A DNA stretch of 12,046 nucleotides from Oehlia diaphana. Taxonomy: Eukaryota > Glomeromycota > Glomeromycetes > Glomerales > Glomeraceae. The stretch lies in NCBI GenBank assembly GCA_003833135.1, contig QZLH01000187.1, positions 117,214 through 129,259 on the forward strand, written 5' to 3'. Each line of letters begins with the position of its first letter. The first letter of the stretch is position 1. The translations under genes were made by a program, and so were the position numbers. Of this stretch, positions 1 through 8,937 are shown piece after piece. The notes beneath the pieces were generated by a model. It was not told the DNA's origin. It searched no databases and saw only the letters and a list, made by a program, of their open reading frames with translations.

Positions 1-743
1 TAACAATTTCTTAGAAAAATATTTTGTAAAAAAAAGAAAGGTGATGTGTGGCGTAAAAGGATCGATCAGATCAATAAAGTTTTATAATTACCGAAAATAA
101 TCATTCAGATCATGTGCGCAGATTACATGTAACCTGGCAACAAATCCGGCTACTATTTTTTGCATGGTGATGCTAGGGTCATTGCATGTGTCACAAAAAA
201 TCACATGAGGTAAAAGTGATGGTAATACTGGATTATATAAGAAAAATATCATATAATCATATTTTGCATTAGTAAATATGAAAACATGTGATTCTAGTAA
301 CGCATACTAAAAATTATTAATTGTATCACAACTAAAAATATATAAATAAACCCTGGTTACTACTTTTTTAGAAATAAAATAAAATAAAAATAAATAAATT
401 AAAAATAAATATTCTACTAATAAATAAAAATAGAAAAACTGAAAAAATTGGAAAAATTATTTAGTAAAGCTTATCTTTTTGATGGTAATTTGTTATTTAT
501 TATGACAAAAGCAGGTTAATGAGTATGTCTATATGTGATTATATATTATACTTACATATTTATTATCACATGACTTGCTGCAGAAGTATTATATAAGGCA
601 GGTTTTATAATCATGTGTTACTATGGATTACTATATAAGGCAATAGTGCAGTAATTACATGTTAGCAAGTATATGTGACAAATAATATAACTGTACTTAC
701 TAGCCTACTGTAATCATAATAAATAATCATATTATCTCTTTTT
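1..743. other. AT-rich non-coding stretch
   Basis: I see no supportable gene or RNA here. The DNA is A+T rich with many stops in all frames. CATGTG/CACATG recurs about six times (near 115, 185, 202, 283, 567 and 612). A short local duplication, TATTATATAAGGCA at 587-600 and TACTATATAAGGCA at 629-642, is also visible. The end of the stretch (TTTTAAAG just before 748) could be an intron acceptor for the pseudogene that follows, but I could not find an upstream exon. Confidence 0.5.
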
Positions 744-2028
744 AAAGAAGAGGCAAAGATAGAAGAGCAGGAGAAAGAATTTTACAGTAAATTGCAGATT
801 GTTAAAAGTATTAGATTTACTGTTAGTAAAAAAAATGATAAGTTTATTGGTTTGAATAAACTGAAACTAATGAATAATGAAAATTTTTTCGTGAATTAGC
901 AACAATACTGGCAAAGAAAAATGAAGTAGTAGCAGTTAGTTTGACAACTTATCCTAATTCCTGTATAATTAATATCTCTAAAAACAATAATTGGTTTAAA
1001 GAAGATTATCATTACATTAATAAAATCAAAAATATCAAATTATAAACCCATGTCATAGAAAGAAGCATTTGATAAGGATGAGACAATGGATTTAACTATC
1101 AGTATAATGATGTACTATTCTGAAAGATCCAAATCAAGACTTAATAAACTTAAAGGAAACATTAAAAATAGTAAAAATAATCAATATATTAAATCTTTTA
1201 TAAAATATGCTTCAAATTCAATTAATATTAATGATAGTAAAGCAAATCCACTTATCATATCAAAAGTTTATTATTATTATTATATAAAAGTTTCAAAAGT
1301 TATTGATATTTATAATATTCCAAAAAAATTTCTGAAGTATCTCAAAAAGGTGGGATCATATATGAGGTCTTTGATCAAAATTACAAGTTATGTATATAAT
1401 AAAAAATTTAAAGTCCTGTTTGCCAATATGGATCTGAATATATTGAAACCTATTATTACTTATCAACTCATATATTTAAGGAAATATATCATTGAAAAGT
1501 TTATCTCTGTTTCCATAAAGTACAAAGATTTTAAAAATGCATATTTGGATGATAAAATCAAAGCAAATAAAATAGTAATAATATATGGTGGCATAGAAAA
1601 TCTGAATATAAAAGCATTAAAAATTGTGTATATATACATGCTGAAATGAACATATTAAATAAAATAATAAATCAGAAAAAAAAAACTAGAATGTATATAG
1701 CAATATTCAAAAAATGCTATTACTTATGTGATTGGTATATTAAATTTGCACAAAAACAAGAATATAATATTCTCATTTCTGAAATGCACAAGTTATATAA
1801 TCTGTAGAAACTTCCAAGTCCAACAGATGTTACCTTCATAAGTAATTTCTTAACATATGCAATAATGAATTTAATCAAATCATACAAAAAGAAATAAATA
1901 ATTTCTCAAATAGTTTATTGCTAGAATTTAATAGTGATGAAAGTAATGTGAATTTTGATAAAATTATAGTTGATGATGAAGAACATAATATTTTTATTGA
2001 AATTAAACTTCAACATGCTCATTTTTAG
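744..2028 (+). pseudogene. Decayed deaminase-like gene (OTT_1508-type)
   Basis: Coding-like sequence continues here through successive reading frames. About 744-886 starts KEEAKIEEQEKEFY; 887-1042 contains RELATILAKKNEVVAVS; 1050-1640 is the longest open stretch; 1622-1885 carries HAEMNIL (1637-1657) and KKCYYLCDWY (1709-1738); the tail runs to TAG at 2026-2028. HAE followed about 25 residues later by a cysteine pair is the zinc-site layout of cytidine-deaminase-fold proteins. I assign it to the OTT_1508-like deaminase group, expanded in Rhizophagus, from memory of the family. Breaks include at least four frameshifts and in-frame TAGs at 1056-1058 and 1805-1807, the latter where a tryptophan would fit (NL*KLPS). 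The second zinc motif reads C-x3-C instead of C-x2-C, so one ligand seems lost. No intact start is visible. A real gene once stood here, but it can no longer make a working enzyme. Confidence 0.7.
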
Positions 2029-2091
2029 TAAGTATATACTTGAATAGAAAATATATTTAGTAAGAATATGTTCAAGTAAAAAATATATTTA
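2028..2091. repeat. Diverged 32-bp tandem duplication
   Basis: Two 32-bp units, 2028-2059 and 2060-2091, both start GTAAG and end AAAATATATTTA. They match at about 25 of 32 positions. The duplication begins within the stop codon of the deaminase-like pseudogene. No function is evident. Confidence 0.5.
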
Positions 2092-3200
2092 TTACGTTTG
2101 CTTAATATTGTATAATGTAAGTGCATTTTAAAAATTCAAAATGAACTCTGTTTTTATAATTGAATAATAATCAATAAAATTATAGTAGCGAGTTCAAAAG
2201 GAAAAAACCCAATTTACAATAGAAAAATTTAATCATATTGTGTGTAAAAAAAATTTTTTGTTATGTTATAGGCTTATAAAGATATAAAAATAAAATTTTC
2301 TGATATTATACTGCATATCAATTTATTTACTAGAGCAAACCTCTCTCTTTCGCTCTATGCTTTTACAGTTACTATTTTTGATTTATCATAGTAATCTCCT
2401 AATATTCAACTATCTAAACCTCTCTTTATGTTTTTTCTTTTATAGTATTTAGTCCCACTAATTCAAGATAAAATTCATATTAAGCTTTTCAATAATGTGT
2501 AATGCAGCAATACAATACAGTAATTTTATTAATCAAAAATATGAAATAAAAACTAAATATTTGTAAAATAATTTCAAATTTCAATAATATTGATTCTATT
2601 AATTTAAAGATAATGGATTATTACTAAATTTTAATTTTAAAGTTTTGTATAATAGTAATAATATTGATTATAATAATTTAAAAATTATTTTACTAATAAA
2701 AGTTAATGATTGCTGTACTTTTGAAAATTTAAAATAATTTATAGTATTTTTATTATATTGAATTTATACTTCTTTTTTGATTTTATATATTTTATTTTAT
2801 ATTTTATAATTTTTATTTTTTTTAATTTATTGATGTAATTTTATCTTAATATAATTATACTTACTTACATATACTATATTAAACTTATAAAAATAAGAAA
2901 AATAAAATACATATAAGAACTAAGTATTATAAAATAAGACTACTTTTCTGAAAAAAAAGTTGACCTGTTATCTAATTATTATAACAAATACTGGTCATAT
3001 CACAGATTGGTATAAAGACTTTTTTACTATAAAATTTATATATAATAAATTTTTGTTCTATCCAACATAATATATATACTGAAATTTTGCATATAAATTT
3101 AAAGTTTTTGTGAGTCAATTTTTATTAAAATTGGATACATATTGAAAAATTTTTATTAAAGAAGACTTTTACATTTTATTTAATGGGTTTTATTTTTTAT
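2092..3200. other. AT-rich intergenic DNA with a diverged 74-bp repeat
   Basis: No gene is supportable. Around 2583-2703 a segment repeats at a 74-bp offset: AATAATATTGATT occurs at 2583 and 2657, each followed by a similar AT-rich stretch ending in ACTAA. A pyrimidine-rich stretch, AAACCTCTCT, occurs twice near 2337 and 2417. At 2353-2376 there are 24 bp that match the end of the pseudogene at 5856-5879 with two mismatches. Everything else is low-complexity A/T. Confidence 0.45.
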
Positions 3201-3473
3201 CGCACCTGCGTTATATCACACTCTTATAATATATTACATATAAAAGTCAAAAATGACATTCTAAATCCTTTTTGATATATTAAGAAAACTTGTAGAGTGG
3301 TCAAAAATACATATAGTATAAGATTTTTTATAGCATATAGTAAATGCATAAGATCTCATGCAAGAATTTTTTAAAAAATAGAAAATCTTAACAAAGTCAT
3401 GTGATTAAAATGATTGATATAATTAATATATAAAAATTACTAAAAAAGGAAGATGCGACATATCACAGGTGCG
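3201..3473. mobile_element. Candidate MITE (273 bp) with inverted ends
   Basis: The left end CGCACCTGCGTTATATCACA (from 3201) and the right end read on the minus strand from 3473, CGCACCTGTGATATGTCGCA, match at 16 of the first 21 positions without gaps, including the outer eight bases. Both stand out in a nearly pure A/T background. The interior is AT-rich with no ORF, as expected for a miniature inverted-repeat element mobilised in trans. I see no clear target-site duplication: the left flank ends in TTTTTTAT and the right starts AAAAAAAA. Two of the five end mismatches are CG versus TG or CA. The superfamily is unknown. Confidence 0.5.
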
Positions 3474-3914
3474 AAAAAAAATATATTCCTTATTTAATAT
3501 ATAAAAAATTTTTAAATTTGAAAAATACTTATTTATTATTTGATTACAATATATAATTTACGTCAAATATTCTTTTTATGCTATTAAAATTAAACTTATA
3601 CATGTAATTTTTGCAATGTTATTGCAGTTTTCAAATTAGTGTGATTAGGTGATTTATCGATCAATTAAAATTATCTCACTGAAAATACTGAAAATCACTG
3701 AAAATAAAATTTTTGAGTAATTATTGGCCAAATTATCTATGTTTTACTAGTCCTGATCATTTCCCTAATTTAGTATTAATAATTTTAATAATGAATACTA
3801 TTACACAAAAAAAAAAGTTGAAATAAATTTTGCGTTTATTATAAAAATTATTCAAATGACAGAACTTAATTGCAAATAGCCAAATTAAAGATGTTAGCCG
3901 TAATTGATTTGCCG
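3474..3914. other. AT-rich intergenic stretch
   Basis: I see no gene, RNA or clear repeat here. Short CACTGAAAAT-type duplications occur near 3677-3700 and a poly-A run near 3809. Open frames on either strand are unsupported: no homology signal, and skewed composition. Confidence 0.5.
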
Positions 3915-3934
3915 ATACCGTAATATTACGGTAT
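3915..3934. repeat. Perfect 20-bp palindrome beside a hAT end
   Basis: ATACCGTAATATTACGGTAT reads the same on both strands. It ends three bases before the hAT terminal sequence that starts at 3938. Its centre contains TAATATTAC, which equals the nicking nonanucleotide of some rolling-circle replicons, but here it follows automatically from the palindromic centre and no Rep gene is nearby. It may be a structure-related insertion site or the relic of another element. Confidence 0.6.
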
Positions 3935-3937
3935 ACA

Positions 3938-4144
3938 TAGGGATGGGCAAAATGCGGAAATTTCATTTTATCACGCGCATGATGCGCATGATGCGCATCA
4001 TGCGCATCATGCACATGATACACATAGTACTGTTATACAGAAAAAAAAATACGATTTCTTTACAAAAAAATAAAATTTTTTATTATTTATTTTACTGAAT
4101 TATTAACAAGATACATCAGAGTCATCAGCTTCATTATCATTAAA
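3938..4144 (-). mobile_element. hAT transposon end fragment, cut at the N
   Basis: These 207 bp match 6481-6687 at an offset of 2543 with a single difference (C at 3955, T at 6498). They comprise the TAGGGATGGGC end, the 36-bp subterminal palindrome (3977-4012), the downstream region and the last 13 codons plus stop of the transposase on the minus strand (stop at 4103-4105). The match runs right up to the unknown base at 4145 and nothing of the element follows. The near identity says the copies are recent. The truncation coincides with an assembly mark, so this may be a complete element that was not assembled through. Confidence 0.9.
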
Positions 4145-4145
4145 N
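4145..4145. other. Single unknown base, probable assembly join
   Basis: The only N in the window lies exactly where the hAT copy stops matching its sister. Sequence after it (GGAAATTTGTGTAAC) is unrelated to the element. Breaks inside recent repeats are typical of short-read contigs joined by scaffolding, so order and distance across this point should not be trusted. Confidence 0.75.
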
Positions 4146-4715
4146 GGAAATTTGTGTAACATTTGACCCAAAAAAGGAAACGATCGGCAAAAATCACGTG
4201 ATTTGACCGGATGACCGGATTGACGTTTTTCACCGGAGCCTACCTCTACTGTACTACATAATTCCCACAAGGGCTAAACTTTATTAAATTTTTCATTTAT
4301 AAAAAATGCCTTTTTGATAAAGAATATAAAAAAAAAGATATAAGAGAAATGCATGATGCTATCAAAGAGGGAGGGAGTACGTGGATCCTAGGCCATTTAA
4401 TGTGAGTCTAATCTTTTTCTATCACTATATCTAAATACAAGTTTTTCAACCCATACACTTTTTTTACATCAGATTTTCGAAATAAATTATCCCACCCATA
4501 TCCACAGAAATTCTGTCTATCTCTCCCAAACACGCAGATCATGTGAAATAATATTTCCCGCAATGAAACTTCTCAGAACTTTATATAATTTTGAATATAC
4601 GGCATAAATTCGGGAGATTAGCAACTGAGGTAAAAAAAATATTTCTGATTCACACTTACCATTACTATTAATTTTCGCAACATTCCATTCCGCCTGAAAT
4701 TTATTACTTAATACA
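4146..4715. other. Intergenic DNA starting with a GC-richer block
   Basis: The first about 115 bp are richer in G+C than their surroundings. They contain a perfect 14-bp palindrome AAATCACGTGATTT (4191-4204), directly followed by two tandem copies of GACCGGAT (4205-4220). The rest has no supportable ORF. GTAAGT-like and CAG motifs on the minus strand near 4620-4700 could be splice sites of the small gene upstream, but the implied introns (26-35 bp) would be too short for this genome. Confidence 0.4.
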
Positions 4716-4961
4716 TTACAATAAAGTTAATTTGATTTTTTTATTGCCCGTACGATACTGCGTCAGATACCAAGAATTATTATCGTTAACACATTTGTGC
4801 CAAATTTTGTTAAGAAGCGTGATGTTAAGGCATGTGATGAGATTCATGTGAATAGTTTCACTGCGTCTATTGTATGCGTGATTGTCAAAGATTTTTTCGG
4901 TAAAGATCAGAATGCCGATACATAGAAAGAAGAGTAATATATCCATTTTATTTTGGAACAT
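4716..4961 (-). CDS. Candidate small secreted or membrane protein (81 aa)
   Basis: This is a weak but not empty gene candidate. The 81-residue frame starts MFQNKMDILLFFLCIGILIF; residues 8-20 are strongly hydrophobic and would suit a signal peptide or single membrane anchor. The remaining about 60 residues contain two cysteines and no motif I recognise. Directly before the ATG, on the minus strand, a good fungal intron can be drawn from 5027 to 4962 (GTATGT...TTTCTATAG, 66 bp), matching the intron sizes of the genes further right. The upstream exon is not open to an ATG in this frame, so the intron would lie in the 5' untranslated region. Base composition is less skewed than the flanks. It could equally be chance, or one exon of a larger gene. 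No family is assigned. Confidence 0.25.
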   Translation of the reverse strand: MFQNKMDILLFFLCIGILIFTEKIFDNHAYNRRSETIHMNLITCLNITLLNKIWHKCVNDNNSWYLTQYRTGNKKIKLTLL

Positions 4962-5857
4962 CTATAGAAACAGGAAAATTGATTAACATCGTGATGACAT
5001 GTCTCACAAGTAATAAAATCAACATACCTTACTATTGTCAGAATATAGGAGTTCGTTTTGATCAAGGATATTAATGATGTAAATAATAGTATGTTAGATT
5101 GGTTTTGATTTTTTCGTTTTACTTGCACAAGGCGGATAAAAGGACTTACTATCCAGGTTATTACCTTTTTATATAATTCACAGAATCGATTTTGTTATAC
5201 ACTTTTATGGAAATTATGTTAATATAATCGCATCATGAAAATCTGATCAACAACATCCCCTTAATTTAATAATAAAGAATTTGATGCTATCTATATATAA
5301 AGATCATCAAGAGGTCCTTTTACAAAAATATGCGTAATAATTTAATAATTTTGAGAATATGCGAGAAAGTTTGAGAATAAAGTCTCTGTCTTCACTGGCA
5401 ATCTTATTTGCCGATCCAGATTTCCTTAATGGCCCTGTAATAACATACATAGTTACATACTCTCGAGCAATAAAATATAGTATGCACGGTCTAAAAGATT
5501 GTTACCAATCGCCACAAGAAAAATATTTGACTACATTGCTCAGGTCACTTAGAATCCTAAACATTTTTTATTTATTAAAATAAATATAACTGGTGCCCGT
5601 GATACATGCTGTGTCATATGATAATCGTGAAGACGCCTCTCGCTTTCAACAAATAGAAGTAAGATCTACCGGCTAATCATATGAAAGACGTCACTTTGCT
5701 TATCATTTTATATGCCATCGATTAGCAATTTTCTCTTTTTTCAGTTCATCAGGGAAAATGTACAAAAACCAAATACATGGCATATACAGATTAAATTTTA
5801 CCAAATATCTTCTGCGCATTTTAGGTGATCGATTCACATGAAGAAGTTTTTCGCCCT
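4962..5857. other. Intergenic stretch, no clear gene
   Basis: Apart from the possible 5' UTR intron at 4962-5027 on the minus strand, I can support nothing. A 74-codon frame on the plus strand at 5359-5583 has no recognisable motif, low complexity near its end and no splice or start context, so I leave it out as a gene. Confidence 0.4.
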
Positions 5858-6480
5858 CTATGCTTTTATAGATACTATTGGGATTTCACGATTAAGAGGA
5901 TCCCTACATTTGAGACGATAAGTTCGTTCTCCGTAATATTCACCAGCACCCCATTCACCTTTTATATCATTCCATATACTTTTTTCTTTATGTTCTCTAT
6001 TACATAATGGATAGAGCGTTGAAGTATTAAGATTAAATCTGTCAACACGTTCTTGCTTAAAGATAGATAAGGAAAATGCTCTAACACCAACCCAATGATA
6101 TATTTTCATTTTTCTTCTGGATTATCAGACAAGATGGAAATCAGAAGTCGAGATTTGTTAGATTTATTTATCTGACTAGAAGTTGTGGATGATATACTCA
6201 CTTCAACTTTAGGCGAATTGACTGGACTGATTTTAGAGGAATCACCTGAAGAATTAGAGTCATGAAATAAAGGAACAGATGCAGTTGATATGCTTATTCC
6301 AGCTGAAATCACCTCTAATGCATTAGTCTGATCATCTGAAATCTCCTCTTTGGAATCTATGTTAGAGACATCCTGATCATTTAGTAATCAAGTATTTGGA
6401 TTATTGGAGAAATAATCAACAATAGTTTGAATCTGACTATCAGATAGTTCTGCAATAGAATTCGCACTATATGTTTTGAT
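5858..6480 (-). pseudogene. Broken gene of unrecognised family, cut at hAT end
   Basis: Reading leftward from 6480, one frame is open for 30 codons (containing IAELSDSQIQTIVDYF), meets TGA at 6388-6390, then runs 93 codons through a serine/threonine-rich linker to NPEEK and a second TGA at 6106-6108. The same frame continues as KYIIGLVLEHFPYLSL, then the reading shifts to the frame ending FNLNTSTLYPLCNREH ... YRLKC ... EIPIVSIKA and TAG at 5858-5860. The pieces join smoothly, so this is one former gene with two nonsense codons and one frameshift. The C-terminal part has a sparse cysteine pattern (PLC and LKC; TLYPLC looks like a damaged CPLC zinc ribbon). The style recalls a repetitive Rhizophagus family, but I cannot name it. 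Its 5' part is missing: the frame stops where the transposon begins and does not resume beyond 8948. Confidence 0.6.
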
Positions 6481-6491
6481 TAGGGATGGGC
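6481..6491 (+). repeat. hAT terminal inverted repeat, left
   Basis: TAGGGATGGGC is the outer end next to the 3' side of the transposase gene. It pairs imperfectly with the right end and is repeated exactly at 3938-3948. Confidence 0.75.
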
Positions 6492-6519
6492 AAAATGTGG
6501 AAATTTCATTTTATCACGC

Positions 6520-6555
6520 GCATGATGCGCATGATGCGCATCATGCGCATCATGC
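6520..6555. repeat. 36-bp perfect palindrome of ATGCGCAT octamers
   Basis: The segment is identical to its reverse complement. It contains three ATGCGCAT octamers, themselves palindromic, at 6525-6532, 6534-6541 and 6543-6550, spaced every 9 bp. hAT transposases commonly bind short subterminal repeats, so this is a likely binding array. It is conserved exactly at 3977-4012. A strong hairpin could also form here and stop sequencing or assembly. Confidence 0.8.
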
Positions 6556-6628
6556 ACATGATACACATAGTACTGTTATACAGAAAAAAAAATACGATTT
6601 CTTTACAAAAAAATAAAATTTTTTATTA

Positions 6629-6634
6629 TTTATT
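6629..6634 (-). terminator. Probable poly(A) signal of the transposase gene
   Basis: AATAAA on the minus strand lies 11 bases beyond the stop codon at 6646-6648; another starts at 6627. Such signals occur often by chance in DNA this AT-rich, so position is the only support. Confidence 0.3.
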
Positions 6635-6645
6635 TTACTGAATTA

Positions 6646-8721
6646 TTAACAAGATACATCAGAGTCATCAGCTTCATTATCATTAAAACTCTCTTCGTTT
6701 TCACTACTACTATTTACATCTTCATCATAATCACTTTCTTCATTTTCGCCTGAACTTTGAATTTCATCATCTACAACTCCCCCGTCTAACGAAGTATTTT
6801 TATCAAACCCGTTTGTAAACCCTTTCCATTCTGGCGTTTCTCGTGGCATTTGTAATCTATAATTGCTATAAATATACACTAATTTAAAGACACGATCAGC
6901 TCTCAACCGGTTTCGTTTTTTATCATGAATGTATGCAAATGCTGACCAATTTCTTTCAGACGCAGCAGATGATGTTGAAATAGATAAAACCTTTTTTGCT
7001 ACCTGAGTAAGTTCAGGTGCAGAATCACTAAAATTTCCACTCCACCAAGTTATAGGATCAACATTATCAGAAGTTTCCCAAGCAAGTTTATTCGCAAAAA
7101 CTCCATTTTTTCTCCTATAATTCAAGATTTGTGTCCAAATAATTACTGCATTATCCGAATAATATTTTTGGATAAACTGCGAAATTCTATCCATTGAATT
7201 AGAAGTAAGATGGCAACCATGGAATGATGGATCAAGCAGATGCGCAACTTCCATAACGGGGTGGTAAATACTTTCCCACCTTTTTTTGATAATATTTTTA
7301 ATACTCGTATTATTTCCGTTTATATCAAAAACATAAACTTGAGAAATTAAATTTGATTAGTAATAATTTAGATTATATTTACCAAAGAAAAAAATGATAT
7401 TTTACCTGATGATTCTAATTGATTGTAATACCAATCTAATACTTTAGATAAAAAAGGTGTATCCGATTCAAATATAGAAATTCCAATAACAAGTTCGTTG
7501 AGAACTTTGAGTAAATTATCAACATCCTTCCAAAACCCATCATTTAATACAATACTTCTCATATCATCATCAATTCTAACAGTTTGATTACGTGATAATT
7601 CTGTTACCGTTAATTCAATAGCAAGCTGATTTACTTGAAGTGAATTAAGGCAAATAGCTGATGATCCCCAACGTGTTTTTACAGGTAATTTAAGTGAAAT
7701 TTGCTTATCGTAACTGGATCTTTGATATCGTTTCAGAACTGCAGCTGGAATTTGATGTGATTTAAAATATTTAACGATTTTCTTTCCATTTTTTATAGTA
7801 CTATCCGCCCAAGGGAGTTTCATAATATCACCAATTAGAAGATTTAAGGAATGAGCTACACAGCCAAGGAAAACTATGTTTGGATATTTAATAGCCAAAA
7901 GTTTCCATGCTTTCTTCATTGAAGATGCGTTATCAGTAATAATTGCTGAAAGTTTGGAATGATCAATCTGTGATATAACTTTATCAATGTCAGCTGCAAT
8001 ATTTTCTCCTGTTTGTTTGATTTCACCAGTTTGATGAGCAGAGAAAAATACTGGTCTTGGCGTGGTAATTAAATAATTTGTCCAATGTTCTTGCAACATA
8101 TTTGACCTAAAAATATTTATACATTTATAATGAATATATAAATAATAGTTAAAAAAAATATATCACCTACCATCCATCAGAAATTAAACAAATATAATCA
8201 GTTGATTTAATCAAATTATTTATTTCATCTTTTGTATCCTCATATACCGTGTCAAGTAATGTTGTTGATAAAGCTTTTCGTGAGGGCAATTTAAAACAAG
8301 GACGAAGTTTTTGAAAAAGAATTTTAATTGGTTCTAGTTCAGATAATGATAAGAATAATCCACATCGGTAAACTGCTTGTGCAAATAATAGTTCAGCTTC
8401 ATTTTGTTCTGCTGAAGTTATTTTGTCAACAAAATTATTTATTGATTTTTGCGGTTGTTTCTTAATAGTAACAATATTATTTTGCTCTGTTGGTAAATGG
8501 GAATTAATACGTTGTTTTGCATTAAGTTTAAAATCTGGCCCAAAAAATCCTTGGAGAACTGTTATACTTGCACTTGAACAGGTTTTTAAATGTGCAATAC
8601 ATTTGTTAGCAGCAGCATTTAGTTCATGATTACAGTATTTGCATTGTGCACGGGCTTGCCGAAAACCAGCCACATGTCCAAGTTTATCAAAGTGAGCCCA
8701 AATAGGGCTAGTTGGAGGCAT
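6646..8721 (-). CDS. hAT transposase (BED finger, DUF659-like, dimerisation)
   Basis: The enzyme cuts and pastes the surrounding element in the nucleus. Three exons, 8721-8171, 8106-7406 and 7337-6646, join in frame to 647 residues. The introns 8107-8170 (64 bp) and 7338-7405 (68 bp) have GT..AG ends; the first restores ISDGWSN across the junction. A BED-type zinc finger is visible as C27-x2-C30-x13-H44-x3-C48. The DDE-type core has D182 (ISDGW), D242 (ITDNASSM), the C266/H269 pair (GCVAHSLNLL) typical of hAT, paired tryptophans W515-W516, and E545 in ASERNWSAF. The C-terminal dimerisation region continues to YIYSNYRL, followed by an acidic Glu/Asp/Ser tail. Start: the ATG at 8721 gives a complete BED domain and sits in a favourable CAAAAATG context. 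Length and domain order match the family, and all key residues are present, so I judge it functional or very recently so. Confidence 0.92.
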
Positions 8722-8884
8722 TTTTGAACTGATTGAACGAAGAAAAAAATTTTTTTTTTGTGAAAGATCTAATGTAATACAAATTTAATTATAAATTCCA
8801 TTTTTGTTAATTTATAATTTTGGCCGGAGTTAGGGTGTAAAGTTTACCAGAATTACAACTTATAATTTATTACAAAATTTATCA
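8722..8884 (-). promoter_or_regulatory. Likely promoter and 5' UTR of the transposase gene
   Basis: The stretch lies between the subterminal repeats and the ATG at 8721. On the minus strand it holds TATAATT-like elements and a long A/T tract near 8745-8760. hAT promoters usually sit in such end regions, and transposase bound to the adjacent octamers could repress transcription. This is inferred from position; no start site can be read from sequence. Confidence 0.3.
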
Positions 8885-8908
8885 TGCGCATAATGCGCAT
8901 TATGCGCA
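8885..8908. repeat. 24-bp palindrome, right subterminal octamer array
   Basis: TGCGCATAATGCGCAT followed by its mirror half gives a perfect 24-bp palindrome. ATGCGCAT occurs at 8884-8891 and 8893-8900, a third near copy starts at 8902, and an isolated copy lies at 8929-8936, 12 bp from the element end. The 9-bp spacing equals that at the left end, which ties the two ends to one element. Confidence 0.8.
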
Positions 8909-8937
8909 ATGCATAATAGCAACACATAATGCGCATG

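Noticed and set aside
3915..3934. Geminivirus or circovirus-like replication origin (TAATATTAC)
   Set aside because: The word arises from the palindrome centre; there is no Rep-like ORF, and the arrangement next to a hAT end explains it better.
3757..4098. Open frames on both strands rich in His-Ala or Met-Arg repeats
   Set aside because: They are translations of the hAT subterminal octamer array and its A/T flanks, not genes.
5359..5583. Plus-strand 74-codon frame
   Set aside because: No motif, no family resemblance, no splice context; open length is possible by chance.
6520..6555. CRISPR-like array at the ATGCGCAT repeats
   Set aside because: Spacers are one base long and the repeat is a palindromic octamer inside a transposon end in a eukaryotic context.
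8423..8629. Plus-strand 68-codon frame
   Set aside because: It lies antisense inside exon 1 of the transposase gene and has no independent support.
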